7,930 nucleotides of DNA, taken from the NCBI GenBank assembly GCA_019417145.1, contig DXVY01000008.1, positions 1 through 7,930 on the forward strand. The letters are read 5' to 3'. Of this stretch, positions 6,880 to 7,930 are shown piece after piece (within the stretch, counting starts at the first letter, position 1; every line of letters begins with the position of its first letter). Under the pieces are notes generated by a model. That model was given only the letters and a program-made list of their open reading frames with translations, made no database searches and was not told where the DNA came from. The position numbers and the translations under genes were made by a program. The stretch is from Clostridiales bacterium (GTDB taxonomy: Bacteria > Bacillota > Clostridia > Oscillospirales > Acutalibacteraceae).

Positions 6880-6883
6880 TTAA
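6855..6883 (-). promoter_or_regulatory. Candidate promoter of the acetyltransferase gene
   Basis: On the minus strand a perfect TATAAT (6860-6855) follows TTAAAC (6883-6878) at 17 bp. The -35 box is weak (3 of 6) but the -10 box is exact. The predicted start is near 6848, giving a short leader of about 25 nt that contains the AGGAG site. Confidence 0.5.
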
Positions 6884-6885
6884 AG

Positions 6886-7240
6886 AGGCGAAATCAGAAA
6901 GATCGGGAACATCCCCTATCATTTATTTTGCCTTACTAGGGTCCCGGACAAAAACACAGCAGCCCCAGCGCTGCGCGGTTTGCGATCGAGGGCTTGCCGC
7001 CGTTTGGGACCACACGGAGCCCGGACACGGCTGCTCTCCTTTGAACGGCGTCCGCGCTGTCCCTGTGCCAAGCGGTCTGTTTCCCAATTGGCGGGAGAAA
7101 GAGACATATTTGACCCCGGCGTCGCTTATACCTGTAGTACAGGCCGTTTGGGTGCGGCGCAGTTTAAATCAGATGATTCCAAGAAAGGGGGCTGGGTATC
7201 CCATGCCTGCAAGGCCCCTAAAACGGTGGTGTTGCTGTTA
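6886..7240 (+). other. Long structured leader or non-coding region upstream of the AGCS symporter
   Basis: About 355 nt without a recognisable conserved gene. It holds interleaved inverted repeats GGTCCC (6940-6945)/GGGACC (7006-7011) and AGCAGCC (6958-6964)/GGCTGCT (7029-7035), a self-complementary CAGCGCTG (6966-6973), and a perfect CCTGTA-G-TACAGG palindrome at 7131-7143. The nonamer CAGATGATT occurs at 7170-7178 and again at 7244-7252, across the symporter start. I searched by eye for glycine riboswitch, T-box, SAM, lysine, TPP and cobalamin signatures and saw none. It may be a cis-regulatory leader, an unrecognised small RNA or degraded sequence. Confidence 0.35.
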
Positions 7241-7241
7241 A
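7203..7241 (+). CDS. Possible 12-residue leader peptide overlapping the symporter start
   Basis: ATG 7203 begins the peptide MPARPLKRWCCC, ending at TAA 7239-7241, which overlaps the symporter ATG at 7241-7243 as TAATG. A GGGGG run (7187-7191) lies 11 nt upstream, a long spacing for a ribosome binding site. The same frame is open further upstream. The overlap suggests translational coupling, since the symporter itself has only a weak GGTGGT site (7225-7230). The Trp-Cys-Cys-Cys ending just before the stop is unusual. This could well be chance. Confidence 0.22.
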   Translation: MPARPLKRWCCC

Positions 7242-7930
7242 TGCAGATGATTGAGGAGATTGTAACACAGATATCCCAGGCGCTCTGGGGATTGCCCACG
7301 GTGGCAATGCTGGGCTTCGTGGGACTTTTGTATACGGTTCGCAGCCGTTTTTTCCAGTTTCGCCGGTTTGGCACGGTCTGGAAAAGCACCTTTGGCGCGC
7401 TGTTGAAGAGGGGAGATAAGCAGGAGAGCCGGTCGGCCTTTAAGGCCATGGCCACGGCCCTTGGCGGCACCATCGGCATCGGCAATATTGCCGGCGTAGC
7501 CACGGCCATTGTGGCCGGCGGTCCCGGCGCCATTTTTTGGATGTGGATCTCCGGCTTTGCGGGCATGATGACCAAGCTGGCAGAAGTGTGTCTGGCCGTG
7601 ACCTACCGACGGACCGATAAGGAGGGGGTGCACTACGGCGGCCCCATGTACTACATGCTGGACGGGCTGGGGCGTAGGTTTAAACCTCTGGCCCTCCTTT
7701 TCGCGGTTTTCTGCGTGTTGGCCTCCTTTGGAATCGGAAGCATGACCCAGGTGAATTCCGTGGCCGAATCCCTCCAAGACGCCTTTGGCGTGCCCCGGTT
7801 GGCGGTGGGGGTGGCCATCCTGGTCTTGGTCATGTTGGTGGTCTGTGGGGGCATCAAGCGCATTTCCAATTTTACCGGCGTTTTTGTCCCCTTTATGGCG
7901 ATTTTTTATTTGGTCTTTGCCCTTTGGGTG
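7241..7930 (+). CDS. AGCS-family sodium:alanine/glycine symporter, N-terminal part
   Basis: The first 230 residues of an alanine/glycine:cation symporter (AGCS, sodium-driven amino acid uptake in the cytoplasmic membrane). The reading frame runs off the window; family members are about 450-480 residues, so roughly half is present. Family blocks are clear: FFQFRRFG (37-44), SAFKAMATALGGTIGIGN (65-82), AGVATAI and GGPGAIFWMWISGFAGMMTK (93-112), and HYGGPMYYMLDGLG (131-144). Hydrophobic segments lie at about 18-33, 70-92, 96-120, 149-166, 187-204 and 211-230. The start is ATG 7241 or 7247; only a weak GGTGGT site precedes it, and upstream in-frame sequence does not look like an AGCS N-terminus. 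A long leader precedes it. Whether alanine or glycine is preferred cannot be told here. Confidence 0.93.
   Translation, partial: MQMIEEIVTQISQALWGLPTVAMLGFVGLLYTVRSRFFQFRRFGTVWKSTFGALLKRGDKQESRSAFKAMATALGGTIGIGNIAGVATAIVAGGPGAIFWMWISGFAGMMTKLAEVCLAVTYRRTDKEGVHYGGPMYYMLDGLGRRFKPLALLFAVFCVLASFGIGSMTQVNSVAESLQDAFGVPRLAVGVAILVLVMLVVCGGIKRISNFTGVFVPFMAIFYLVFALWV

Noticed and set aside
6919..7107. A 62-codon minus-strand open frame in the symporter leader
   Set aside because: No ribosome binding site or domain is evident. The Arg/Ser/Pro-rich translation is typical of non-coding GC-rich DNA. Kept only as part of the unexplained leader.
6886..7240. Glycine riboswitch or T-box upstream of the AGCS gene
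   Set aside because: Neither the glycine aptamer core nor the T-box AGGGTGGNACCGCG sequence is visible on the plus strand.

Overview
The window looks like chromosomal DNA of a GC-rich, Gram-positive gut Clostridia member, probably Oscillospiraceae-like (Flavonifractor/Oscillibacter type). The evidence is a secreted multidomain protein with a dockerin-like module and a CHAP-like amidase domain, GGAGG-type ribosome binding sites, a firmicute-type TypA, and structured intergenic elements of a kind I associate with that group. The taxonomy is inferred from style only. No phage, IS, CRISPR, rRNA or tRNA gene was found.

Layout. (1) 95-2062, minus: a 655-residue exported protein with signal peptide, dockerin-like pair, bacterial Ig-like domain, ricin-like beta-trefoil, SH3b and C-terminal CHAP-like cysteine amidase/peptidase domain. 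It has its own promoter, two palindromes around the predicted start site, and an intrinsic terminator at 43-82. (2) 2063-2425: a divergent intergenic region with a good sigma-A-type promoter at 2266-2294 and a structured leader of about 125 nt for the next gene. (3) 2426-6005, plus: three closely spaced genes, read as an operon: typA/bipA GTPase, an amidohydrolase_2-type metal-dependent hydrolase, and a DEDDh 3'-5' exonuclease with a C-terminal four-cysteine zinc-ribbon-like segment and a TTG start. (4) 6006-6289: no convincing gene, but dense inverted repeats. A palindromic repeat-like block is followed by a strong hairpin and competing long-range pairings. (5) 6290-6823, minus: a GNAT acetyltransferase. 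(6) 6824-7240: overlapping divergent promoters and a leader of about 360 nt with several inverted repeats and a possible 12-codon leader peptide (MPARPLKRWCCC) whose stop overlaps the next start. (7) 7241-7930, plus: the N-terminal half of an AGCS-family sodium:alanine/glycine symporter, cut by the window end.

How it works together. The typA cluster combines a ribosome-associated GTPase, a small-molecule hydrolase and a nuclease. Spacing supports co-transcription, but I see no biochemical link between the last two. The secreted protein acts outside the cell, on the wall or a surface polymer. The acetyltransferase and the symporter are transcribed divergently from one short shared promoter region. 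Most genes are familiar families. The least explained parts are the two intergenic regions 6006-6289 and 6880-7240 and the operator-like palindromes at 2086-2121.
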